From: DASWJZ01 sp963739005
GTDB taxonomy: Bacteria > Pseudomonadota > Alphaproteobacteria > Rhizobiales > Afifellaceae
Reading direction: 5' to 3'
Assembly (NCBI GenBank): GCA_963739005.1
Contig: CAVTYQ010000003.1
Location: forward strand, 62,001 to 126,000
Length of the DNA: 64,000 nucleotides
Shown: piece after piece, positions 18,080-25,660 of the stretch
How positions within the stretch are numbered: position 1 is the first letter of the stretch
Layout of the letters: each line of letters starts with the position of its first letter
Notes under the pieces: model-generated
The model's input: the letters and a program-made list of their open reading frames with translations, nothing else
Databases searched by the model: none
What the model was told of the DNA's origin: nothing
Made by a program: the position numbers and the translations under genes

Positions 18080-18131
18080 GTCTCCCCCCTTTGCGAGCGT
18101 CTTCCCTGGCGCTCTCGCTCTCAATTCGGAT

Positions 18132-18566
18132 TCAGCTCGTCTGCGCCTCGATCTGGTTCACCGCGTCGACCACGGCGTCGAACGTCAGCATCGTCGAGGC
18201 GTGCCTGGCGCGATAGTCGCGCACCGGTTCGAGATATTTCAAATCGGACCAGCGGCCATCGGGCGGCGCGCCGTTTTCCTTCAGCATCCTGCGCATGGTC
18301 TCGCGCAGCTGCCGGAGTTCCTCCGGCGTCGAGCCGATGACGTGGTGCGCCATGATCGAGGAGGAGGCTTGGCCGAGCGCGCAGGCCTTAACATCGTGCG
18401 CGAAGTCGGAGACTTTGCCATCCGCCATCTTCACGTCGACTGTGACGGTTGAGCCGCAAAGCCTTGAATGCGCACGCGCCGTGGCGTCGGGATCGGCAAG
18501 CCTGCCGATCCGCGGGATATTGCCCGCAAGCTCCAGAATCTTGGTGTTGTAGATGTCGTCGAGCAT
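18132..18566 (-). CDS. NifU/IscU-like iron-sulfur cluster assembly scaffold protein
   Basis: The protein resembles the IscU/SufU scaffold on which Fe-S clusters are built. From the ATG at 18566, Cys37 (RLCGSTV) and Cys62 (ACALGQASSS) match two of the three scaffold ligands. The third Cys is replaced: the expected site reads ARHAST. This RHAS form is familiar in alphaproteobacterial homologues, so it may be a lineage-specific scaffold or a regulator. The GTG at 18578 is an alternative start. It is the first gene of the leftward operon ending in thrS and is divergent from hisI. Confidence 0.82.
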   Translation of the reverse strand: MLDDIYNTKILELAGNIPRIGRLADPDATARAHSRLCGSTVTVDVKMADGKVSDFAHDVKACALGQASSSIMAHHVIGSTPEELRQLRETMRRMLKENGAPPDGRWSDLKYLEPVRDYRARHASTMLTFDAVVDAVNQIEAQTS

Positions 18567-18662
18567 GTGAACCGCCACCGGAGGCCGGATGGTTGAGCCC
18601 GGACCGATCTCCTATATAGGACGCCGTCCGCCCCACCTTCAAATAAGAGATCGAGCGCCAGA

Positions 18663-19082
18663 ATGCCCCCTTCCCCAGACCGCGCGCCAGATGGGATTGA
18701 GGAGTCGCTTCGCTTCACCCCGCGCTTCGACGCGGGCGGCCTGATCCCCTGCATCGCCGTCGACGCGGCAAACGGCCACGTGCTGATGATGGCGTGGATG
18801 AACCGAGAGGCGCTGCGCCTGACCCTGGAAACGGGCTTCGTCCACTATTTCAGCCGCTCGCGCGGCGCCGTCTGGAAGAAGGGCGAGACGTCCGGCGCGT
18901 CACAGCACGTCGTGGAGGTTCTGACCGATTGCGATCAGGACGTCCTTCTGGTGCGCGCCGAGGTCGCCGACCGCGCGGGCACATGCCACACCGGCCGCGC
19001 GAGCTGCTTCTATCGCCGCGTTCCGCTCGGCGCGGGGCCGCTCGAGCGGATGCTCGAAAAGCTCGATCCCGCGCGCGATTGA
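18663..19082 (+). CDS. hisI: Phosphoribosyl-AMP cyclohydrolase
   Basis: This enzyme opens the purine ring of phosphoribosyl-AMP in the third step of histidine synthesis. The stand-alone form is 139 residues. The metal-binding TDCDQDVLL and the CHTGRASCF motif with its zinc Cys pair are intact, and MAWMNREAL is conserved. It is divergent from the scaffold gene across an 96-base gap that contains a CTATATAGGA sequence resembling a promoter -10 region. Other his genes are not in the window. Confidence 0.95.
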   Translation: MPPSPDRAPDGIEESLRFTPRFDAGGLIPCIAVDAANGHVLMMAWMNREALRLTLETGFVHYFSRSRGAVWKKGETSGASQHVVEVLTDCDQDVLLVRAEVADRAGTCHTGRASCFYRRVPLGAGPLERMLEKLDPARD

Positions 19083-19089
19083 TCCGCCT

Positions 19090-19518
19090 TCAGGCGGTCG
19101 CGATATATTCGCGGATCTGATCCGCCTCGCGCTGGACATCCTCGATCCGCCGCTTCACCACGTCGCCGATCGACACGATACCGGCGAGCTTGCCGTTCTC
19201 CACGACCGGCAGGTGACGGAAGCGCCCGGCCGTCATCTTCTGCATGACCTCGTTGATCGTGTCGCGCGGTTCGCACGTCATCACCCGCGCCGTCATCCAC
19301 TCGGAGGCGCGCATGACGAGCGCATCGCCGCCGTGCTTGGCGACGGCGCGAACGATATCGCGCTCCGAGATGATGCCGCGGATGGCGCCCTTCTCGACGA
19401 CCACGATCGCGCCGATGCGCTTTTCGGATAGCGTCGCGGCAAGCGCCGCGAGCGACGTCTCGGCGGAGGCGGTCACCACGTCCCGCCCTTTTTCGTTGAT
19501 GATCCGTGCCACTGTCAT
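19090..19518 (-). CDS. CBS domain-containing protein
   Basis: The 142-residue product consists of two CBS motifs in tandem (about residues 5-60 and 70-130) forming one Bateman module that typically binds adenine nucleotides. GAIRGIISERDIVRAV and GKLAGIVSIGDVVKRRI are the paired signature strands. Stand-alone CBS proteins sense energy charge; the partner here is unknown. It is convergent with hisI, seven bases apart, and a GGGAGG-like site precedes its ATG. Confidence 0.88.
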   Translation of the reverse strand: MTVARIINEKGRDVVTASAETSLAALAATLSEKRIGAIVVVEKGAIRGIISERDIVRAVAKHGGDALVMRASEWMTARVMTCEPRDTINEVMQKMTAGRFRHLPVVENGKLAGIVSIGDVVKRRIEDVQREADQIREYIATA

Positions 19519-19581
19519 CGGATCCTCCCTTTTCGCTGGCTCCCTTCAGGGAGCTCTATCGCTAGTTTAGGAGCGCGGCCG

Positions 19582-20301
19582 TTATGAGGCCAGACTTTCG
19601 TTGCGGTGGCTGCCGACGGGATCGAGCAGGGAGAAGCAGAGGAGTCCGGCGACGAAGCCGCCGATATGCGCCTCCCAGGCGATCGGGCCAGGGATGCCGG
19701 CAACGTAGCCACCCGCGAACCCGAAGATCAGGTTGACCACGAACCAGACCAGGATGAAGGCGACGGCTCGCCCGTTTCGGATCACCGCGCTGAGCGGTTC
19801 CGCCGGCACGCGGTATGCGGCATCCGACGTTCCGCCGGCGAGCGGGCCGCCGGGCGAGAAGGCGAAGCGCGCGGTCCCCGCCATCATGCCGGAGACCGCG
19901 CCCGAGGCGCCGATGACCAGTTCCTCTTCACCCGAATGCATCGCGTAGTGAAGGCCGACGCCGGCAACCGCCGCGATCAGACTGAGAAGCAGGAAGCGGA
20001 TGCTTCCGAACCGGCGCGCGAGCGGGCCGCCGAAGCTCGCCATCCAGATGATGTTGACGAAGAGGTGCAGGTAGTCCGCGTGCAGGAAGGCGTAGGTGAC
20101 CGGCGTCCACACCCGCGCCCAGACGCCTCCCGGGAGCATCGCCCCGGCCTCCCCGTAACGCGCGGGCAGGAACGAAAACGCGAGCAGCACCCATTCGTCC
20201 TGGTTTTGGTTCAGGAACTGGCGTCCGACGTGAACGGCGATCAAAGCAACCGCAAGCCACAGGACGACGGGCGCAAGGTTGATGGCAGGCGTGCAATTCA
20301 T
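19582..20301 (-). CDS. Rhomboid family intramembrane serine protease
   Basis: A six-helix membrane protease. Starting from the ATG at 20301 (239 residues), the catalytic Ser is in GASGAVSG (Ser133) and the catalytic His in EAHIGGFVAG (His212); the HxxxN motif is seen in HADYLHLFVN. The longer frame to 20505 crosses a terminator hairpin and is not coding. Substrate unknown; bacterial rhomboids clip membrane-anchored proteins. A long gap lies upstream. Confidence 0.9.
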   Translation of the reverse strand: MNCTPAINLAPVVLWLAVALIAVHVGRQFLNQNQDEWVLLAFSFLPARYGEAGAMLPGGVWARVWTPVTYAFLHADYLHLFVNIIWMASFGGPLARRFGSIRFLLLSLIAAVAGVGLHYAMHSGEEELVIGASGAVSGMMAGTARFAFSPGGPLAGGTSDAAYRVPAEPLSAVIRNGRAVAFILVWFVVNLIFGFAGGYVAGIPGPIAWEAHIGGFVAGLLCFSLLDPVGSHRNESLAS

Positions 20302-20639
20302 CGCGCGGTCATGCCCGTTCGCAGTGGCATCGCGCAAGGCCAGGCCAGAAATGAAAACCGCCGGGTGAGACACCCGGCGGTTTCCGCTTAACGCCCCTGC
20401 CCTCGTCTTTCGCGCGTCTGCGCGTTTGCGCGCGCGCGCCCCGAGCCTGCGAGTTCCGCCTTGGACTGGCGCGGCGACTTGGCGCGAAGTGCCCTGCGCC
20501 CGCAACGCTCACGTTTTGTTAACCTTAACAAATGGTTTCGCCCCGCCGTGCCGGCCTCGCGTGGCACGTCTGAGATCCCTGGGATGCGCGGAAGGTGGCC
20601 AAAGAGCCGCCGCCAGCCAACCGGGACGACGGGGGCGAG
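20302..20639. other. Intergenic region with terminator and palindrome, no clear gene
   Basis: This 338-base stretch separates the rhomboid gene from the PAS protein gene. It holds the hairpin at 20355-20383 and a palindrome TTTGTTAA-CC-TTAACAAA at 20515-20532. Open frames here are Arg-rich shadows without good starts. A short minus-strand transcript between the two elements would explain the terminator. Confidence 0.5.
20355..20383 (-). terminator. Perfect hairpin, probable rho-independent terminator
   Basis: Thirteen-base arms (AAACCGCCGGGTG and its exact complement) around a three-base loop. On the minus strand the stem is followed by a T-rich stretch; on the plus strand it is not. No annotated minus-strand gene ends just upstream of it. 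Confidence 0.7.
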
Positions 20640-21248
20640 ATGAAGCACGATACAAGCACGGCCCTCTACGATTATTGGCTGGGCTGTCACCGGGGCGCGG
20701 GCGTGCGAGCGACCGCGGTTCGCGCAGCCGATCTCGCACCGATCCTCCCTTCCCTCTTCCTCATCGACATCGAGAAGACCGACAGCGCGAGCTTTCGCTT
20801 CCGCTTCTGCGGCGCCTCCATCGCCGTCCGCTACGGTCGCGACCTGAGCGACGAGAGCTTCCTTGCGCTTTGGAACGCCATCGACGCCGCGACCATCCGG
20901 CGCGACCTCCGCGCCGGCGCCTTCCGCTCGACCGGCATGGTGGCCGGGGTGATGGCGGAGACGGTGGGCGGCGGATTTGTCTCCTACGAGATGGTGCTTC
21001 TCCCGCTCGCCGGCGAGACAGGCATGGCCGGCGCCATCGGATCGATGGTGCAAATCGGCGGCCACGCCGAGACGAACCGCGTGCGTGCCCGCGTTGTCGC
21101 ACAAACGCTCCGCTCGGTTCAATTCCTGCCCGACATCAGGCCGGCCCTGTTGCAGGCCCGCCTCGCCGCGACTGTCCCCGCCAGCGCTGCATCTTTCAAA
21201 ATTCCACGCAGATACGGCCACTTGACCGTCGTTCCCGGCGGGAAGTAG
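20640..21248 (+). CDS. PAS domain-containing protein (PAS_5 family)
   Basis: The product of about 202 residues resembles the alphaproteobacterial PAS_5 single-domain family: an N-terminal helix (ALYDYWLGCHRGAG), then FRFRFCGASIAVRYGRDLSDESFLALW, typical of heme- or ligand-binding PAS folds that stand alone. The ATG at 20640 is preferred to 20595 because similarity starts with the MKHDTSTAL helix. Such proteins are usually found singly next to PilZ proteins, as here (pilZ follows about 180 bases later). Ligand and partner are unknown. Confidence 0.8.
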   Translation: MKHDTSTALYDYWLGCHRGAGVRATAVRAADLAPILPSLFLIDIEKTDSASFRFRFCGASIAVRYGRDLSDESFLALWNAIDAATIRRDLRAGAFRSTGMVAGVMAETVGGGFVSYEMVLLPLAGETGMAGAIGSMVQIGGHAETNRVRARVVAQTLRSVQFLPDIRPALLQARLAATVPASAASFKIPRRYGHLTVVPGGK

Positions 21249-21427
21249 CGCCGTCGCCCGACCGATGCTTACACATATTTAACGACACCGGCATAGCTTC
21301 CGTACCGGGCCGCAACCGCCCGCATAAGTTGGAACATTCGGGGTTGCCATGCCGGCGCTTGAAGCTCAGCAAAAAATAGCACCCACGGAACTCCGAGCGG
21401 AGCCGGTTCCAGCGGGTACAACTCAGC

Positions 21428-21973
21428 TTGCTCGGCCGCTGCATGTTTCACGACGGGCAGGAGTGTCCCTGTCAGCTCGTCGCGATCTCGCCCGGCGACG
21501 CGGAGTTTGTCAGCCCCTCCTGCGGCGAGATCGGCGCCCGCGTGATCGCCTACATCGACAATATCGGACGCGTCGAGGGCGTGATCCTCAACAGGAGCGA
21601 GCACGGCTTCGTCATGTCGATCAGCGCCTCGCTGCGCAAGCGCGACAAGCTCGCCGACACGCTGACCTGGCTCGCCAACCGGCATGTGCTCAATCTCGAC
21701 GAGGATCGCCGCCACCTTCGGCGCACGCCGAAGCGGAGCGAAGCCAACGTCATCCTCGCCGACGGCAGCACGCATATCGTCCGCGTTATCGACATGTCGC
21801 TCTCCGGCGCGGCGCTCTCGACGACGCTGCGGCCGCCGCTCGGCTCGCCGATGAAGCTTGGCCGCCTCGGCGCCAGGGTCGTGCGCCATTTCGACGACGG
21901 CGTCGGCATCGAGTTCCTCAGGCTTTTGTCGGATGCGGCGATCGAGAAGACGATCGAAAAGGACTATTTCTGA
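21428..21973 (+). CDS. PilZ domain-containing protein, 5' end irregular (probable frameshift)
   Basis: A cyclic-di-GMP-type protein with two PilZ-like halves. Coding likeness continues upstream of the listed TTG start: in the same frame, the 5' sequence reads ERSRFQRVQLSLLGRC, the usual PilZ RxxxR entry, but no start codon occurs before an in-frame TAG at 21377. A normal ATG lies at 21349 in another frame (MPALEAQQKIAP), so one extra base between about 21380 and 21391 would join the two. The second half has RRTPKRSEANVILADG and DMSLSGAALS, which fit the RxxxR...DxSxxG motif. Taken alone, the 181-residue frame lacks the normal N-terminus. Confidence 0.75.
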   Translation: MLGRCMFHDGQECPCQLVAISPGDAEFVSPSCGEIGARVIAYIDNIGRVEGVILNRSEHGFVMSISASLRKRDKLADTLTWLANRHVLNLDEDRRHLRRTPKRSEANVILADGSTHIVRVIDMSLSGAALSTTLRPPLGSPMKLGRLGARVVRHFDDGVGIEFLRLLSDAAIEKTIEKDYF

Positions 21974-22096
21974 GCCGGCGGGGCGGCGTGGCCCCGGCGC
22001 AACGGCGTCCCTCTTCACCCCCTGTTGATCTAAAGTTTTAGTCCAACCGCAATCGGTTTTCTGCTAGGGTCGCCACCAATATGGGGGGCGATAATA

Positions 22097-22714
22097 ATGT
22101 TTCCGTTCGCGTACCGGCCCCTGTTGGCCGGGCTTGTAGTGTTTTCGGGATTGGCGTTCGGGGCAGCCGAGCGGGCTGATGCCGAGAGCTTGTCTATGCC
22201 GGCGGGCGGCGCCACCAATGCGCCTGTCGGCTACATCGACTTCTGTCACCGATTTCCGAGCGAATGCACGGTGCGGGGCGCCGATATCGCCGAGGTCCTG
22301 ACCGACGGGACGTGGCGCGACCTGCAAGACGTCAACTTGCTCGTCAATCGGATCGTGACGCCGGCCACCGACCTTGAGATCTATCATCGTGACGAGGTGT
22401 GGACGTTGCCGGGAGCCTACGGCGACTGCGAGGACTACGCCCTCTTGAAACGCAAATGGCTGGAGGAGCGCGGCTGGCCGACATCGTCGCTTCTGATCAC
22501 CGTCGTCTTCGACGAGGTCGGCGAGGGGCACGCGGTTCTGCTCGCCCATACGTCGCGCGGCGATTTCGTGCTCGACAACAAGACCGACAAGCTTCGCCGC
22601 TGGTACGAAACCGCCTATCGCTTCGTGAAGCGGCAGTCGACGGAAGATCCCAATCGCTGGGTTTCGATCGGCGATCCGCGCTGGACGACGCAGAACACCG
22701 CGACGTCGCACTGA
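22097..22714 (+). CDS. Transglutaminase-like cysteine peptidase (BTLCP family)
   Basis: The 205-residue product has a signal peptide (about 29 residues, ending near ERADA) and the bacterial transglutaminase-like cysteine proteinase domain. The catalytic Cys is Cys111 (GDCEDYALLK), with His145 (GHAVLLA) and Asp160 (FVLDNK). Homologues (LapG) cleave a surface adhesin under control of LapD and c-di-GMP; no lapD or adhesin gene is adjacent here. It is periplasmic by its signal peptide. Confidence 0.88.
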   Translation: MFPFAYRPLLAGLVVFSGLAFGAAERADAESLSMPAGGATNAPVGYIDFCHRFPSECTVRGADIAEVLTDGTWRDLQDVNLLVNRIVTPATDLEIYHRDEVWTLPGAYGDCEDYALLKRKWLEERGWPTSSLLITVVFDEVGEGHAVLLAHTSRGDFVLDNKTDKLRRWYETAYRFVKRQSTEDPNRWVSIGDPRWTTQNTATSH

Positions 22715-22809
22715 GGCTTGAGGCGCGCAAAAGCTCGGCCGCGCCCCTCGGACCGAATTTCGTCAGCAGTGATAAGCGGAACTGCGGCGCGTGAGCGGCG
22801 CCGCGCGCC

Positions 22810-23121
22810 TCACGTGGCGATGAGCAGGCTCACGTAGAAGATTCCGGCGCAGACGCTCCACGTCCCCGCGATCACCACGCCGATGATCGCCGGCAACGCC
22901 TTCAGCTCGCGCGAGCGCAATCCCGCGATGACCTTCCGCACCACGATGAACGGCCCGCAGAACATGCTGAGCACGACTGTGAAGGCGAGGCCCCAGAGCG
23001 TCGCGCGCACCGAAAAAAGCTCCGCCGCCTCGGACGTGACCCACTGGTAGAAAGTCGCAATCGTCGCCGCCGCGACAAATCCCATCGCCGCGCAATACGC
23101 GAATACGCCGATATTCGACAC
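22810..23121 (-). CDS. Small conserved membrane protein (about 103 residues)
   Basis: The product has three predicted membrane segments (VFAYCAAMGFVAAATIATFY, LWGLAFTVVLSMFCGPFIVV and IIGVVIAGTWSVCAGIFYVS). The loop between the second and third is positively charged. It resembles an uncharacterised alphaproteobacterial membrane family, and I assign no function. A CtrA-type box lies 13 bases upstream of its ATG. Confidence 0.65.
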   Translation of the reverse strand: MSNIGVFAYCAAMGFVAAATIATFYQWVTSEAAELFSVRATLWGLAFTVVLSMFCGPFIVVRKVIAGLRSRELKALPAIIGVVIAGTWSVCAGIFYVSLLIAT

Positions 23122-23133
23122 GACGCCTCCCCG

Positions 23134-23148
23134 TTAATGTTTCGTTAA
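23134..23148. promoter_or_regulatory. CtrA-type binding site (TTAA-N7-TTAA)
   Basis: TTAA, seven bases, TTAA: the exact consensus of the alphaproteobacterial cell-cycle regulator CtrA, placed 13 to 27 bases upstream of the membrane protein start. A short consensus can occur by chance, but it is rare in GC-rich DNA. Confidence 0.45.
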
Positions 23149-23278
23149 CTTTTCGGGAGCGTAGCGGCGACAGCCGTCGGCATCAAGCGCCGCTTGGCAC
23201 CGGCATGGGTCTTCCGCGATGCTTAGTTAACCTGTGCGGCCGATCCGCACGGCCTTCGCCTGCCCCGTCGTCCTCGGC

Positions 23279-23488
23279 TCAGGAGAGATCGACGTCGAGG
23301 ATAGCCATCGTGAAATTATAGGAGAGATCCTCGTCCTCGTCGTCGCGGTAGATGACGCCGATGAACTCTTCGCCGACGAAGACCTCGGCGGAATCGTCCT
23401 TGCGCGGGCGCGCCTTGACCCCGATCGACTCGTTGGAAAACAGCCGGCGGAGATAGCGCTCCACCTTCTTCAGCTCTTCGATGGTCAC
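23279..23488 (-). CDS. DUF3126 family protein
   Basis: A 69-residue acidic protein, MTIEELKKVERYLRRLF followed by KARPRKDDSAEVFVGEEFIGVIYRDDEDEDLSYNF (about 35 residues described here by its ends), matching the small alphaproteobacterial DUF3126 family. Function unknown. It is located just after cysE on the same strand, and the pair may be co-transcribed; DUF3126 genes often lie beside cysE in this order. Confidence 0.85.
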   Translation of the reverse strand: MTIEELKKVERYLRRLFSNESIGVKARPRKDDSAEVFVGEEFIGVIYRDDEDEDLSYNFTMAILDVDLS

Positions 23489-23570
23489 GGATCGCGTCCC
23501 GGGTTCCTGAAAGACGCGAGCCTTTTAGAACGCGGGGCCCCGAACCACAATCGTCCGGGGCCGCGCCGCC

Positions 23571-24422
23571 TCAGATCCCGGAGCCGACGTTGCCGTCACT
23601 TTCGCTGTCGCGCAGGACCTGGTCCATGCTGCGCGCCGGCTCGGCGCAGCCGGCCTGGCCGACGACCCTCGCCGGCACACCGGCAACCGTCGCATGCGGC
23701 GGAACCGGCTTCAGCACGACGGAGCCGGCGGCGACGCGTGAGCAGCTTCCGATCTCGATGTTGCCGAGGATTTTCGCGCCGGCGCCGATCAGCACGCCGC
23801 GCCGGATCTTCGGATGCCGGTCGCCGCTCTCCTTGCCGGTGCCGCCGAGCGTCACGTTCTGCAGGATCGACACGTCGTCCTCGATGACCGCCGTCTCCCC
23901 CACCACCACGCCGGTCGCGTGGTCGATGAAGATGCCCCTGCCCATCGGCACCGCCGGATTGATGTCGACCTGGAATACCTCCGACGCCTTGCTCTGCAGG
24001 TAGAAGGCGAAGTCGCGCCGGCCGACGCCATGCAGCCAGTGCGCGAGGCGGTGCGTCTGGATGGCATGGAAGCCCTTGAAGTAGAGCACCGGCTCGATGA
24101 AGCGGCTGCACGCCGGGTCGCGGTCGTGGACGGCGACGAGATCGGCGCGGAGCGCGACCGGATAGTCGCGATCGCCCGCGGCGAGCTCGGCGAAGGCACG
24201 GTTGATGATGTCGCCGTCGAAGGCGGCGCTGTCGAGCCGATCGGCGACGCGATGCGCGACCGCGTCCTCCAGCCGCCCGTGGTTCAGGATGTAGGTATAG
24301 AGGAAGCCGGCGAGCGCCGGCTCGTCCGCCACCACCGCCTCGGCCTCGGCTCGAAGCTTCGTCCATATCGGATCGAGCGATTCGATCGTGCCGACCGAAG
24401 GACTGGGAACCTTTACGCTCAT
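23571..24422 (-). CDS. cysE: Serine O-acetyltransferase
   Basis: CysE acetylates serine with acetyl-CoA, the first step of cysteine synthesis. I choose the ATG at 24422 (283 residues, MSVKVPSPSVG) because it has a GGAGG site five bases upstream. The N-terminal helical domain is followed by the left-handed hexapeptide beta-helix, visible as NPAVPMGRGIFIDHATGVVVGE, with the catalytic Asp-His pair in DHATG. The C-terminal arm that binds cysteine synthase ends in an Ile-rich (GSGI) tail, the usual anchoring residue. Feedback inhibition by cysteine is expected for the family. Confidence 0.94.
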   Translation of the reverse strand: MSVKVPSPSVGTIESLDPIWTKLRAEAEAVVADEPALAGFLYTYILNHGRLEDAVAHRVADRLDSAAFDGDIINRAFAELAAGDRDYPVALRADLVAVHDRDPACSRFIEPVLYFKGFHAIQTHRLAHWLHGVGRRDFAFYLQSKASEVFQVDINPAVPMGRGIFIDHATGVVVGETAVIEDDVSILQNVTLGGTGKESGDRHPKIRRGVLIGAGAKILGNIEIGSCSRVAAGSVVLKPVPPHATVAGVPARVVGQAGCAEPARSMDQVLRDSESDGNVGSGI

Positions 24423-24519
24423 CGGTGCCTCCATCAGGGGGTCGGATTATAGGGCATTCCGGCCGCAATTGGGAGAAGTCTCATAGTGGGGTGAACGCCG
24501 CGCGACGCCGGGTTGGCGC

Positions 24520-25284
24520 TCATTCCGGCCTGTTCAGAAACGCGATAACCGCCTCTTTGTGCCTCTTGTCGCCGACCGCTTTCATATGGTCCCGCCCGGG
24601 GATCGCAAAAGCCTCTGCGCGCGGAATGAGCGCGGCCAGGGCCTCGGCGCTGCCGGCGATCCCGTCGTCCGTCCCGACCGCAACAAGCACCGGCACGGCG
24701 ATCTTTCCGACCTCCGCGGCGCTCAGCTTCCGCCGCGACCCGAGAATGCAGGCCGCGAGCGCGGCGCGGTCGCTTTTGGTCCGGTCGGCGAAGATGCGGT
24801 AGCCGCGGGCGGATTCGTCGCTGACGGCATCGGGCGAATCCGCGTGCATCGCCGCGGCGATCAATTCCGCACCCGCGATCCCATTCACCATGGCGTCGCC
24901 GAGCCCGCTGAAGACGATGCGCCTGACGCGCTCCGGATGCGCGAGCGCGAGATTTGCCGCGATGCGGGCGCCCATCGAATAGCCGATCACGTCGGCGCGG
25001 GCGATCTTGAGATGGTCGAGCAGGCGGCGCGCGTCCTCAGCCATGATCTTGGGGTCGTAGGCGGCCGGATCGTGCGGCTTGCCGCTCTTGCCGTGGCCGC
25101 GATTGTCGAGCGCGATCACCCGCCGCCCGGCGGCCTGAAGATCGCGCACCCACGAGGTCGAGACCCAGTTGACGTCGGCATTCGACGCGAAGCCGTGGAT
25201 GAGGAGCGTCGGGGGGCCCTCGCCCGCGTCGATGTAGGCGATCTCGACACCGTCTGAATCGAACGTTTCCACGCTTCCGGCCAC
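24520..25284 (-). CDS. Alpha/beta hydrolase
   Basis: A 254-residue alpha/beta hydrolase. The oxyanion strand is LLIHGFAS, the nucleophile Ser is in GYSMGA, and the C-terminal His is in GRDHMKAVGD. The protein resembles esterases and haloacid/ester-cleaving enzymes, and no specific substrate can be named. A GTG start at 25284 preceded by GGAG is used; ATG alternatives are not obvious. It stands alone, divergent from the zinc-finger gene. Confidence 0.85.
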   Translation of the reverse strand: MAGSVETFDSDGVEIAYIDAGEGPPTLLIHGFASNADVNWVSTSWVRDLQAAGRRVIALDNRGHGKSGKPHDPAAYDPKIMAEDARRLLDHLKIARADVIGYSMGARIAANLALAHPERVRRIVFSGLGDAMVNGIAGAELIAAAMHADSPDAVSDESARGYRIFADRTKSDRAALAACILGSRRKLSAAEVGKIAVPVLVAVGTDDGIAGSAEALAALIPRAEAFAIPGRDHMKAVGDKRHKEAVIAFLNRPE

Positions 25285-25411
25285 CAGGCTCCGTAAAGGG
25301 CGCGGACGCTACACGACCTCCTCCGCGCAACAAAGTGCCGCGCCCGCTTGTTCGAGGCGGGGTGCGGTGGCTATTGTCCGGCGCGCACGCGACCGGGGAG
25401 CGAAAAAGCGT

Positions 25412-25654
25412 ATGGCCGAGGGCATCGTTCCGCACTTCCACAACGATGCGGGCGTCGATTCGATCACGATCGGCGCGCGCGAGTTCATGTGCGTCGGCGC
25501 GCTTCCGCCGTTTGACCACCCCCACGTCTACATCGACATGGGTGAAGAGGACGAGGCGATCTGCCCCTATTGCTCGACCGTCTATCGCTTCGATCCGAGC
25601 CTCCAGGCTACGCAATCGCGGCCGCCCGACTGCCTTTACCGTCCGGCTGCGTGA
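25412..25654 (+). CDS. Zinc-finger domain-containing protein (zf-CHCC, NDUFS6-like)
   Basis: The 80-residue product from the ATG at 25412 has the Cys-His-Cys-Cys zinc pattern: Cys in EFMCVG, His in FDHPHVY and CPYC near the C-terminus. This family includes the small zinc-binding subunit related to NDUFS6 of respiratory complex I. The GGGGAG site before 25412 supports the start; the upstream ATG at 25367 is too early. The FAD monooxygenase gene follows within six bases. Confidence 0.85.
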   Translation: MAEGIVPHFHNDAGVDSITIGAREFMCVGALPPFDHPHVYIDMGEEDEAICPYCSTVYRFDPSLQATQSRPPDCLYRPAA

Positions 25655-25660
25655 GGCTTG

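Noticed and set aside
20388..21221. Minus-strand ORF opposite the PAS protein gene
   Set aside because: Shadow frame of the PAS gene; it only touches the terminator region and has no domain.
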